A stretch of DNA of 64,000 bases from Flagellimonas maritima. GTDB taxonomy: Bacteria > Bacteroidota > Bacteroidia > Flavobacteriales > Flavobacteriaceae. The position numbers and the translations under genes are program-made. The DNA is taken from assembly GCF_003269425.1 (NCBI RefSeq), contig NZ_CP030104.1, positions 2,413,501 to 2,477,500 on the forward strand, in the 5' to 3' direction. The number at the start of each line of letters is the position of its first letter. Position 1 is the first letter of the stretch. The notes under the pieces are model-generated. The model was given only the letters and a program-made list of their open reading frames with translations. It made no database searches and was not told the DNA's origin. Shown in pieces: positions 1-7,014 of this stretch.

Positions 1-334
1 CGGGATCGGTTGCAAAATTAGGAAATGGGATGTTGAAACGAGTTCAATGTGACGCTAAATCAAGATTTCCGCTTTTCAAAATGCACAATGGGTCATATTA
101 ATATGTTACAAATCGATAAGAAAAGACTAAACGTCTATAAAATCCCTACCTATAGATATTTTCTATCAATATTTTAAAGGTTTTACCTACATTTAAGATA
201 AGCAAGGGTACGGCTAGATATACAGTATCCTCTCGTTATTTTTCTTTTATCCAGTCTTACATGGGATTATTTATGCCAAAAAAGCTTGTAAGCAATAGTT
301 GGCCAATCATCAAATTGAAGAAATAAAACTAGAT
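1..334. other. Left-edge region without a confident gene
   Basis: No convincing gene is visible before the first regulator. One frame is open from base 3 to a stop at 99-101 and could be the last 32 codons of a gene that begins outside the window, but I do not recognise the peptide. The rest is AT-rich and probably carries the promoter of the regulator that starts at 335 (or at the TTG at 299). Confidence 0.4.
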
Positions 335-1009
335 ATGAGAATACTGATGGTTGAAAAAATACCTTTCGTCTACGAAGCTATAAAGAAACAGTTTGAAGAA
401 TTCGAGTCTACAAGTAATAGAATAAAATTTGAATTACAATACGATAGCGATTTTAAAAATGCTTTCCACAACATTAAAAAAGACTATCATTATCATTTCT
501 TTTTCATAAATCTTTTCAGTTACAATGATCAGTCCCGTGATGTGCGGGAAATTAAAGCAAATGCATATGGGGAGAAGCTAGCCCATTGGATCAGGAATAA
601 ACTTCCCAATTCTAAATTGGGTATAATGACAGAGATTACGTCTAAACCTAAATTATTTGAGTTACAAACAAAACTTCACCCAGAAGTATTTATTATTAAA
701 CAGGATACTTGGCTGGTAGACCTCAAGAAGATGATTTTAGATATTGCAAACGGTAAAAAACATTATAGTCCATTATTGCAAGAAATATTTGTTTCCAGGT
801 ATAGTAACAAATTCAGATTGGATGAACTTGATTTATTGATTCTACATTATTTATCCAATGGATATCCGACAAACCAACTACCTGACCATATACCGTTATC
901 TCTTTCTGGGATAGAAAAAAGGAAAAGAAAACTGTCCAAATCCTTTTTTTTAGGAAACTCTAAATCCCTGAATATTGTTAGAGCAGCGCAAAGACTGGGC
1001 ATTATTTAA
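335..1009 (+). CDS. LuxR/NarL-type regulator with degenerate receiver domain
   Basis: A 224-residue transcriptional regulator. The N-terminus (MRILMVEK) is a typical receiver-domain start, so I prefer the ATG at 335. The frame is open back to a TTG at 299, which would add 12 residues. The receiver looks degenerate: where the phospho-accepting Asp is expected at the end of strand 3 the sequence reads HFFFIN, with Asn, while the later Thr (LGIMTE) and Lys (FIIKQD) are kept. The last 65 residues match a LuxR-type helix-turn-helix (LDELDLLILHYLSNGY... GIEKRKRKLSKSF). It lies 221 bases upstream of the two RiPP precursor genes on the same strand, so a role in controlling that cluster is a reasonable inference. 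Phosphorylation-independent or ligand-driven control is possible but not shown. Confidence 0.75.
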   Translation: MRILMVEKIPFVYEAIKKQFEEFESTSNRIKFELQYDSDFKNAFHNIKKDYHYHFFFINLFSYNDQSRDVREIKANAYGEKLAHWIRNKLPNSKLGIMTEITSKPKLFELQTKLHPEVFIIKQDTWLVDLKKMILDIANGKKHYSPLLQEIFVSRYSNKFRLDELDLLILHYLSNGYPTNQLPDHIPLSLSGIEKRKRKLSKSFFLGNSKSLNIVRAAQRLGII

Positions 1010-1087
1010 CTATTGATTTTAAAATCCATTTTTTTGATACGTTCTATATAAAAAATATATGAAGAATAATATTATTAAAATTACGGT

Positions 1088-1112
1088 TTTACCTTACTTT
1101 TTGTGAGGTAAA
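1088..1112 (+). terminator. Hairpin between regulator and precursor genes
   Basis: A 10-bp stem (1088-1097 with 1103-1112, one G-U pair) closes a five-T loop. It lacks a long T-run afterwards, so it may be a weak terminator for the upstream regulator gene or simply an AT-rich hairpin. Confidence 0.35.
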
Positions 1113-1177
1113 TTAATTCATTTTTCAATATTTTAATTTAATCTTTGGAAGATTGTAATATCAGTTCAGCACTGTTA

Positions 1178-1210
1178 AGGCGGAAACCGAAAAGCTTTCT
1201 AGAGTAGGTA
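1178..1210 (+). promoter_or_regulatory. Duplicated upstream element, copy 1
   Basis: AGGCGGAAACCGAAAAGC, a 4-base spacer, then TAGAGTAGGTA, ending 20 bases before the first precursor ATG. The same two blocks, in the same order and at nearly the same distance, precede the second precursor gene. CGGAAACCG can form a small 3-bp hairpin or be read as a CGGnnnCCG operator. The conservation of two blocks close to the start codon suggests a 5'UTR element or regulator site rather than chance. It could also simply have been carried along when the precursor gene was duplicated. Confidence 0.6.
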
Positions 1211-1230
1211 CCACGTTAAAATATAAGGTC

Positions 1231-1362
1231 ATGAATATTCAACGTTTATTCACTGCGCTTGGTTTTGGAACTAAATTCATGGTTGCAGCTGGCTGTAATT
1301 GTAATTGTTGTTGCAACAGCGAACCCATGAGGGAGTTCGCAGAAAAAGGTATCACTGGATAA
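1231..1362 (+). CDS. TOMM/RiPP precursor peptide 1
   Basis: A 43-residue peptide. The leader is MNIQRLFTALGFGTKFMVAA (residues 1-20), then G21, then the core CNCNCCCN (residues 22-29), then a 14-residue tail. Five cysteines lie in eight residues, which are candidate substrates for thiazoline/thiazole formation. It is almost identical through leader and core to the peptide at 1520-1633 and only the tails differ. It lies immediately upstream of a leader-binding E1-like protein, a YcaO enzyme and a SagB-like dehydrogenase, so assignment as a precursor is strong. A short Cys-rich core after a small leader resembles streptolysin S-type peptides. The leader cleavage site is unknown; the AAG/C junction is an obvious candidate. 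Confidence 0.85.
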   Translation: MNIQRLFTALGFGTKFMVAAGCNCNCCCNSEPMREFAEKGITG

Positions 1363-1463
1363 TGGACCGTACAGCCCTAAATTGAGACAAATGAAAGTAA
1401 AGCGTTCTGTAAATTATTTTAAAATCGAATTGTAGTAGGTTTTCTTGTCATTCTAAATAAAAT

Positions 1464-1497
1464 AGGCGGAAACCGAAAAGCCAAAATAGAGTAGGTA
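1464..1497 (+). promoter_or_regulatory. Duplicated upstream element, copy 2
   Basis: This is the second copy of the two-block element: AGGCGGAAACCGAAAAGC, a 5-base spacer, TAGAGTAGGTA. It ends 22 bases before the second precursor ATG. The first block is identical over 18 bases to copy 1 and the second over 11, while the spacer and the sequence up to the ATG differ. Confidence 0.6.
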
Positions 1498-1519
1498 AAA
1501 TTTTTTAATATTTTATATT

Positions 1520-1633
1520 ATGGAAATTCAACGTTTATCTTCTGCGCTTGGTGCAAGTACCAAGTTCATGGTTGCAGCTGGCTGTAACTGTAATTGTTGC
1601 TGTAACGATGTTATTATCGAAGAAGCCCAGTAA
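1520..1633 (+). CDS. TOMM/RiPP precursor peptide 2
   Basis: A 37-residue peptide. The leader is MEIQRLSSALGASTKFMVAA, then G21 and the core CNCNCCCN (residues 22-29), then a short acidic tail (DVIIEEAQ). The core is identical to that of precursor 1, and IQRL, ALG and TKFMVAAG are shared in the leader, so these positions are the likely recognition features for the modifying enzymes. The different C-terminal tails (14 versus 8 residues) may be removed or may distinguish two products. A strong hairpin starts 7 bases after the stop codon and separates this gene from the enzyme genes. Confidence 0.85.
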   Translation: MEIQRLSSALGASTKFMVAAGCNCNCCCNDVIIEEAQ

Positions 1634-1640
1634 ATTGTAT

Positions 1641-1690
1641 TAACACCTGTATTTTAATGATATTAAGATACAGGTGTTATTAATTTTAAA
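1641..1690 (+). terminator. Strong hairpin between precursor and enzyme genes
   Basis: An 18-bp stem (1641-1658 with 1662-1679, a single T-G pair) closes a three-base loop, followed by an AT-rich stretch. It sits in the 66 bases between the stop of precursor 2 and the start of the E1-like gene. It probably works as a partial terminator or mRNA-stabilising structure that keeps precursor transcripts more abundant than the enzyme transcripts. Confidence 0.65.
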
Positions 1691-1699
1691 TAAAAATCA

Positions 1700-2674
1700 A
1701 TGCTTCATAATTATGATATTTTCGAAGATGTTGAAAACAACGTCTATCAAGTAAGAACAAAAGGCGATGTATTTCTGGTTCGATTTGATTCTGATCAAAA
1801 AAAGAATATTTTTTTTGAAATCGTTACGCTCTGCAAGAACAAGGAGATTCCTTATTTGGACTTGATGAAAAAACTTAAAAAGAAGTTTGATGAACCTATA
1901 GTTCTTGGTGTTGTTCAAGAATTAAAAGAGTGCGGTATTTTTAATGAATACTATGTAAATCCGATTGAGAAGAAGAATGGGATCTCGCTTAATTTACAAG
2001 GTGGGCAAACCAATTTTTCAAGAATTCAAACAACTAAGCGATTGGAAATTTTGGGCAGTGGAGAATTATTCGACACCTTTAAAACTTTGACCAACAACAA
2101 AGATTACGGCGAAGTCTATTTTTCAACATTGAATGGAAAGAATGATTTCAAAATTATTGATACCGCTTTAAAACGGGCGGATCTAATTATCCTGGAAAAT
2201 AATAGGTGGAACCCTGCATTGCTCGAATATATAAACGGTGAAGCTCTGCAAATGAACAAAGCGTGGATGCTTGTTCGGGGAATGTGGTCAGGTAAAGGCA
2301 GTATAGGACCATTGTTCTTTGGTAAGGAAACAGGATGCTATGAGTGTCTTTCCGCAAGAATTAAAAGTAATATAGAGCATTTGAGTCACTTTATGGCTTA
2401 TGAGAGCCATTTGTTGACTAACGCAAAGTCAGCCAAGCCGGACTGGATACCCACTGGATTTCAGGATATCATCGCTACGATGGCGCTATATGACAGCCTG
2501 AAATTTTTGAGTGAATGGGATGTACCCGAAACATATGGAAACATAGTAAACATTTCACCCGCATTAACAATTGAAAAACATAAATTATTGAAAAACCCTC
2601 TTTGTAAAACGTGTAAACCACAATTAGAATATAATTTATCCCCATGGGTCGATTACATATCACTTAACCAATAA
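1700..2674 (+). CDS. TOMM leader-binding / E1-like cyclodehydratase partner
   Basis: A 324-residue protein of the E1/ThiF-like partner family that binds the precursor leader and presents it to the YcaO enzyme. The first ~85 residues look like a winged-helix recognition element (VYQVRTKGDVFLVRF... LKKKFDEPIVLGVVQELKECGIF). The C-terminal half keeps the structural zinc tetrad as two CxxC pairs, C213/C216 (GCYEC) and C302/C305 (LCKTC). It has no obvious nucleotide-binding glycine motif, as is usual for these partners, which have lost adenylation activity. It starts 66 bases after precursor 2 and ends 3 bases before the YcaO gene, so translation of the two is probably coupled. Confidence 0.85.
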   Translation: MLHNYDIFEDVENNVYQVRTKGDVFLVRFDSDQKKNIFFEIVTLCKNKEIPYLDLMKKLKKKFDEPIVLGVVQELKECGIFNEYYVNPIEKKNGISLNLQGGQTNFSRIQTTKRLEILGSGELFDTFKTLTNNKDYGEVYFSTLNGKNDFKIIDTALKRADLIILENNRWNPALLEYINGEALQMNKAWMLVRGMWSGKGSIGPLFFGKETGCYECLSARIKSNIEHLSHFMAYESHLLTNAKSAKPDWIPTGFQDIIATMALYDSLKFLSEWDVPETYGNIVNISPALTIEKHKLLKNPLCKTCKPQLEYNLSPWVDYISLNQ

Positions 2675-2677
2675 AAT

Positions 2678-3976
2678 ATGAGAGCTAGCCACGTTTTGAA
2701 CAAAAGTGCTTGTCTAATCTCCGATGAAACGGGAATCTTAAAAAGGGTTTCCAAGTTGCCGATACAAAATGGAGACCCTAAGTTGATTGCTTTTGGGGTA
2801 ATTCCTTCTGACACTACGGCATTAGGGGCAACCAAATTCTCTGGTAGGGGTAGTGGATGTGCCTATTCTTGGGAAGGAGCGATGTTAACTACTCTTGGAG
2901 AAATATCGGAAAGATATGCCCCTGTCTTTTACAAGAAGGAGAATTTAGTGAAATCTACGTTTTTAGATCTACCCTCCGATAAAAAAATTGATTTAGCCGA
3001 ATACGCTCTTTATCATGAAGAACAGTACAAATTATATGAAGAGGGAAATGTGAAAATTAAAAGGTTTACTGAAAACCTGGAACTACATTGGGATGTTTGT
3101 ACTGATTTGGTCGATGGGCAAAAAGCTCATATTCCCGCAAATTTCATATATATGCCTTTTTTTGAAGATTCCTTTTATCTAATGCTGAATACTTCAACAG
3201 GATTGGCCGCTCACTCCAATTTTTATAAGGCTGTCTTGGGCGGTCTTTATGAATGTATAGAGAGGGATTCTTTTGTATTGACCTGGATGCATCAGTTAGA
3301 TGTTCCCAAAATAAGAATTACGAAGGAGATACAGGATTACATTGACCAATATTATCCTTCCAACTATAATTTTCATCTGCTGGACATAACACTGGATCTA
3401 GAAAAACCCAGTGTTTTTGGCTTTTGCATCGGAGAAAGTGATTATGGGAGGTTTATCACAGTTGGCTCATCTACAAGGGGAACTTATGCAGAGGCAGTTA
3501 AAAAGGTGATTATGGAGTGTGGGCAAGCCGTTTCCTATCTCAGACATACCATCAATATGAATCCTGATTGGAAAAAGGAGCGAAATCAACTTAATAATTT
3601 TGAAGATCACTCATTGTATTACACTGTTTATCAAGAAGAACAAAAAGTATTCAATAATTGGATCGAAAAAAATCCAACGAAGCAAATAAATTTCAGGGAA
3701 GAAAGAAAGAATACCGATAAAGAGGAAATTCAGAGCATATTAAGATTAATGCGATCTAAAGGTTATAATGTAATGATCAAAGATGTTACCACTGTCGATG
3801 TCAACCAAGCAGGTTTCTATTCTGTCAAAGTATATGTTCCACAGCTTGTTCAGATGGCCGGTGGCTATAAATATTATTTCAACGGAGGTAAACGTCTTTA
3901 TGAAGTGCCCCCGTCCCTAGGTTATCCAAAAAAAGACTACCATAATTTAACGGAATATCCTTTTCCATTCCCTTAA
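2678..3976 (+). CDS. YcaO-domain azoline-forming cyclodehydratase
   Basis: A 432-residue YcaO enzyme, the ATP-dependent catalyst that turns Cys (or Ser/Thr) of the precursor core into azolines by phosphorylating the backbone amide. ATP/Mg-binding signatures are visible: SGRGSG followed by LGEISER (E75, E78, R79) and, further on, LYECIERD (E192, E195, R196, D197). The protein ends in PFPFP (residues 428-432), the C-terminal PxPxP motif typical of azoline-forming YcaO proteins. The separate E1-like partner just upstream makes this a split (SagC/SagD-like) system. It begins 3 bases after the partner gene and is followed 12 bases later by the dehydrogenase gene. Confidence 0.92.
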   Translation: MRASHVLNKSACLISDETGILKRVSKLPIQNGDPKLIAFGVIPSDTTALGATKFSGRGSGCAYSWEGAMLTTLGEISERYAPVFYKKENLVKSTFLDLPSDKKIDLAEYALYHEEQYKLYEEGNVKIKRFTENLELHWDVCTDLVDGQKAHIPANFIYMPFFEDSFYLMLNTSTGLAAHSNFYKAVLGGLYECIERDSFVLTWMHQLDVPKIRITKEIQDYIDQYYPSNYNFHLLDITLDLEKPSVFGFCIGESDYGRFITVGSSTRGTYAEAVKKVIMECGQAVSYLRHTINMNPDWKKERNQLNNFEDHSLYYTVYQEEQKVFNNWIEKNPTKQINFREERKNTDKEEIQSILRLMRSKGYNVMIKDVTTVDVNQAGFYSVKVYVPQLVQMAGGYKYYFNGGKRLYEVPPSLGYPKKDYHNLTEYPFPFP

Positions 3977-3988
3977 TAAAAATAATAA

Positions 3989-4867
3989 ATGGATATTGAA
4001 AATGTAAAACAGAAGTATAGAGCTTTGGATATGGAGATGACCGGCACCCATAATTTGGGCGATACCATGGCCATGATGTATCATGAGAATTCAAAAGTGA
4101 ATAGGGCGGTATCTAGACGACAAATACCTAAAATTTCTCTCTTTAGCAATCCCTATGTTGCTAAAAGGGCAAGTAAACCGTACAAGAACTATTTTAATAA
4201 GAATAGCCATTCACTCGACCCTTATAAAGCTGCAGTTCCGCAAGAAGATTTTTTCAGTGTTTTAAAAAAGAGGCATAGCGCCAGAAAGTTCAACGCAGAT
4301 TATAAAATCTCCTTGATGGAACTTCAAAAAATTCTTCATTGCTCATACGGAATCATAAAAGATTTGCAATCTGATGAAAAAGAACCTGCATGGCCAGACA
4401 GATTTGTCCCTTCTGCGGGAGGCCTCTATCCATTGGAGCTTTATGTGGTAATTCTTAACGGAGCAATAGACCAAGGACTTTATCACTATAACTCTTTCAA
4501 AAATGTTTTGACATTGGTAAAAGAGGGCGATTTTTTGGAATTTTTACAAAAATATTCTGGTGCAAGTCCATGGGTAGACTTGAAAACGGCTTCCTGTATC
4601 ATTTTGACGACATCAGTTTTGGAAAGACAATTGATAAAATATGGTGAAAGAGCTTACAGATTTATGTTAATGGAAACCGGTTTTGTTGCGCAGAACATGA
4701 GTCTAATCTGTGAAAGTATGCGACTTGGCAGTTGTATGCTCGGTTTTTACCATGATGACCAAATCAATGAGCTGTTGGGCATAAACGGTTTTGGAGAAAC
4801 TGTTCAAAATATTTTAGTGGTAGGTAAAGAAGAAATGGAGGTCCAAACCCTTGAAAATCATACTTAA
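3989..4867 (+). CDS. SagB-type FMN dehydrogenase (azoline oxidase)
   Basis: A 292-residue nitroreductase-fold protein of the SagB/ThcOx type, expected to use FMN to oxidise azolines to thiazoles. Visible family signatures are RHSARKF near residue 93, VPSAGGLYPLELYVV near residue 135, and GERAYRFMLMETGFVAQNM with LGSCMLGFYHDDQINELLG in the C-terminal third, where the active-site and FMN-contact residues of the family lie. The ~85 N-terminal residues are specific to this subgroup. It starts 12 bases after the YcaO stop codon, so it is in the same operon. Its presence implies that the final product carries aromatic azoles rather than only azolines. Confidence 0.9.
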   Translation: MDIENVKQKYRALDMEMTGTHNLGDTMAMMYHENSKVNRAVSRRQIPKISLFSNPYVAKRASKPYKNYFNKNSHSLDPYKAAVPQEDFFSVLKKRHSARKFNADYKISLMELQKILHCSYGIIKDLQSDEKEPAWPDRFVPSAGGLYPLELYVVILNGAIDQGLYHYNSFKNVLTLVKEGDFLEFLQKYSGASPWVDLKTASCIILTTSVLERQLIKYGERAYRFMLMETGFVAQNMSLICESMRLGSCMLGFYHDDQINELLGINGFGETVQNILVVGKEEMEVQTLENHT

Positions 4868-4934
4868 TTCCATTTTTAAAACTATATTTCTTTATAAAAA
4901 AATTATAGGGTTTTGGTTTATTAAAATTTAAAAT

Positions 4935-5810
4935 ATGAAAGCAGTAGACATCTCGCACCTATCCTATAGTATTGATGATAAAGAAATTTTAAGAGACATA
5001 AATTTTGCTATTGAACCAAAAGAAAAAATTGCATTGCTAGGTAGTAACGGGTCTGGCAAAAGTACATTGATCGATTTGATCACTGAAAACATAAAACCTG
5101 TCAAAGGTTCCGTAAGTTTATTTCAGAGCACGTTCTCCAAAATGAAAGATACGATCGGAGTGCTATATGATAATGCTCCTTTTTTCAGAATTCTTAAGGT
5201 GGGTGAAATACTTTCGTTCGTACAAGCTGCGTATGGAAAAAAAAATACAGACGAAACTGTTGATAGATTAAAAGATATATTGGGAATATCGGATTTGGAG
5301 AACAGTTTTTTTTATAGTCTTTCCAAAGGTGAAAGGAAAAAAGTAGGTATTATCGTTTCAATGATTCACTCACCTAGCTTACTTATAGCAGACGAGCCAA
5401 CATCCTTTCTAGACCCTCCTACCAGAAGCAAATACTGGAAAATCATAACCGAAAATGAAAACTTGACCGTATTGTTTACTACTCATTTATGGGAAGAGGC
5501 CCAAAGATATGCGGATAAGATCATTTTTATCAATAAAGGGGTTCAACTCGCTACCGAGAATACAGTTTGTTCCTTACTATCTGATAAATACCTTCCTGGC
5601 AAGACCAAAATAGTTGTGGAGGGGGAGTGGGCCATTGAAAAAAAGATTCCTCAGGCCACAGTTCTGACTTATAACAATCAGCATCATATTTTTAGTTTGG
5701 ACATTGACAGTGTTTTGGCGCGGGTTCAACATTCTATCCGTAATTATTCTCTTTTGCAAAAAAGCTTGGAAGATATTTATCAATATTTAATTCTTAATCC
5801 AATTCGATGA
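4935..5810 (+). CDS. ABC transporter ATP-binding protein (peptide export)
   Basis: A 291-residue ATPase. Walker A is GSNGSGKST (residues 36-44), the signature is SLSKGERKK, Walker B is LLIADEPTSFLDP, and the switch His is in FTTHLWEEA. The ~70 residues after the ATPase core are an extension like those of other CcmA/DrrA-type drug and bacteriocin exporters. The stop codon overlaps the start of the permease gene by 4 bases, so they form one exporter. It probably secretes the mature peptide, or its intermediate, across the inner membrane and may provide self-protection. This corresponds in role to SagG in streptolysin S clusters. Confidence 0.88.
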   Translation: MKAVDISHLSYSIDDKEILRDINFAIEPKEKIALLGSNGSGKSTLIDLITENIKPVKGSVSLFQSTFSKMKDTIGVLYDNAPFFRILKVGEILSFVQAAYGKKNTDETVDRLKDILGISDLENSFFYSLSKGERKKVGIIVSMIHSPSLLIADEPTSFLDPPTRSKYWKIITENENLTVLFTTHLWEEAQRYADKIIFINKGVQLATENTVCSLLSDKYLPGKTKIVVEGEWAIEKKIPQATVLTYNNQHHIFSLDIDSVLARVQHSIRNYSLLQKSLEDIYQYLILNPIR

Positions 5811-6538
5811 AATCTCTGTTGTTATCCATAAAATATAGTTTAAAAATTTACATGAGAATCAAGGTAGCGTTATTTTTCTCAATTGTTTTCCCTGTTTTGT
5901 TGCTTGTTATTTTTGGTAGTATTTGGGGCATAACAGAACCAGATTATCTTTTTTTCCTAGTCTCGGGAATTACGGGAATGAATCTTTTGAGCCAAGGGCT
6001 GTACTCGACCGGTACTGTAATTAAACAGTACTATCAGCAAAATACGATCAGGTTTTTAAAATCGATTCCGTTAAATATTTTCAGTTACTTTTTGGGATTG
6101 GTGTTTTGTAGGGCAATCGTTGTCATCGCAAGTATTATAATACTCACTTTGGTTTCATATTTTGTTTTTGGATATCTACTGACCGCTAGCGAGTTTTTAT
6201 CACTGTTGATTGGATCGATCATAGGTCTGGTCATGTTCTCTTTTATGGGGCTTTTAATAAGTTTCTTTGGAAGTTTTAAACCGGATAAGGACTCGAGTAA
6301 GGAAATAGGGAATTTAGTTTATTTCCTCATGATTTTTTTGTGCGATACTTTTTTTCCGATAAGCGAAATAAATTCTGTTATGGGAACTATCAGCAGATTT
6401 TTTCCTTTGACATATCTTCTTAACTTTTTCAGGAATGATAATGTTTTATTATCACTTTTGGTTATGGCACTTTTCACCGGAGCGTTTGCCGGATTGTTTT
6501 TTATGATGTTTAGAAAACGACAAGTTCAGAGAATATGA
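5807..6538 (+). CDS. ABC-2 type transporter permease
   Basis: A 243-residue integral membrane protein with about six hydrophobic segments (for example FFSIVFPVLLLVIFGSIWG, IIILTLVSYFVFGYL, LLIGSIIGLVMFSFMGLLIS and the C-terminal LLVMALFTGAFAGLFFMM). It has the size and layout of ABC-2 permeases. It overlaps the ATPase gene upstream and the M50-like gene downstream by 4 bases each, so the three are translationally coupled. Only one permease gene is present, unlike SagH/SagI pairs, so the exporter would be a homodimeric membrane part with two ATPases. Confidence 0.85.
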   Translation: MKSLLLSIKYSLKIYMRIKVALFFSIVFPVLLLVIFGSIWGITEPDYLFFLVSGITGMNLLSQGLYSTGTVIKQYYQQNTIRFLKSIPLNIFSYFLGLVFCRAIVVIASIIILTLVSYFVFGYLLTASEFLSLLIGSIIGLVMFSFMGLLISFFGSFKPDKDSSKEIGNLVYFLMIFLCDTFFPISEINSVMGTISRFFPLTYLLNFFRNDNVLLSLLVMALFTGAFAGLFFMMFRKRQVQRI

Positions 6539-7011
6539 TGCATTTGAATCCTTTACATCTTCTGATCGGGTTGGTAATTTTGGCACTTACGCATGAACTC
6601 GGTCATGTAATCAGTGCCAAATTTTTAAAATTAAGGATTTTCAGTGTGGGAATCGCTAAGTCTCCTTACCCTCACCCTTTTGTCAAAGTTGAGCATTCCA
6701 ATGTCCTTTGGAAACGACATTTGTTTTTCTATTCGGGAGCAGGAATGACACTAGTTCTTTTTTTGACCTCATACTTTGTAGGTATTCTTGATTACAGAAT
6801 GATCTACTTTGCTTTTGCTGTAGAATTTATCATAGAATTTAATCCATTTTACTCTGATTTTATCTTGGTCAATGCAAAAACACAACGCGATTATTATGTT
6901 TTTAATACCAGTTTTGACGGCGGTAAAAAATATCTTCTTTTATTTTGGATAATTTTAATAGTTGTACTCCTTCATCCTAAAGGGTTGCAAATGTGGCTAA
7001 ACTTAGTCTAG
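6535..7011 (+). CDS. M50-like (site-2-type) membrane metalloprotease
   Basis: A 158-residue, strongly hydrophobic protein. The zinc motif HELGH (residues 20-24) lies in the first membrane segment. A second conserved-looking segment, NPFYSD (residues 103-108), fits the N-P-x-x-x-D site that supplies the third zinc ligand in M50/SREBP-type proteases. It is short for the family, with room for only about four membrane segments. It is coupled to the exporter genes by a 4-base overlap. Within a RiPP operon it is a good candidate for leader removal or for processing coupled to export. An immunity role, as proposed for membrane proteases in related clusters, cannot be excluded. Confidence 0.72.
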   Translation: MMHLNPLHLLIGLVILALTHELGHVISAKFLKLRIFSVGIAKSPYPHPFVKVEHSNVLWKRHLFFYSGAGMTLVLFLTSYFVGILDYRMIYFAFAVEFIIEFNPFYSDFILVNAKTQRDYYVFNTSFDGGKKYLLLFWIILIVVLLHPKGLQMWLNLV

Positions 7012-7014
7012 AAC

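Noticed and set aside
1178..1497. The duplicated element as a CRISPR-like or transposon repeat
   Set aside because: Only two copies occur, each at a fixed distance from a precursor start codon, with no spacers and no transposase.
1231..1633. The two Cys-rich peptides as metallothioneins or toxins of a toxin-antitoxin pair
   Set aside because: A conserved leader, identical cores and the adjacent YcaO, E1-like and SagB-like genes point to modified precursors. Free metal binding by the unmodified peptide cannot be excluded but is not needed to explain the locus.
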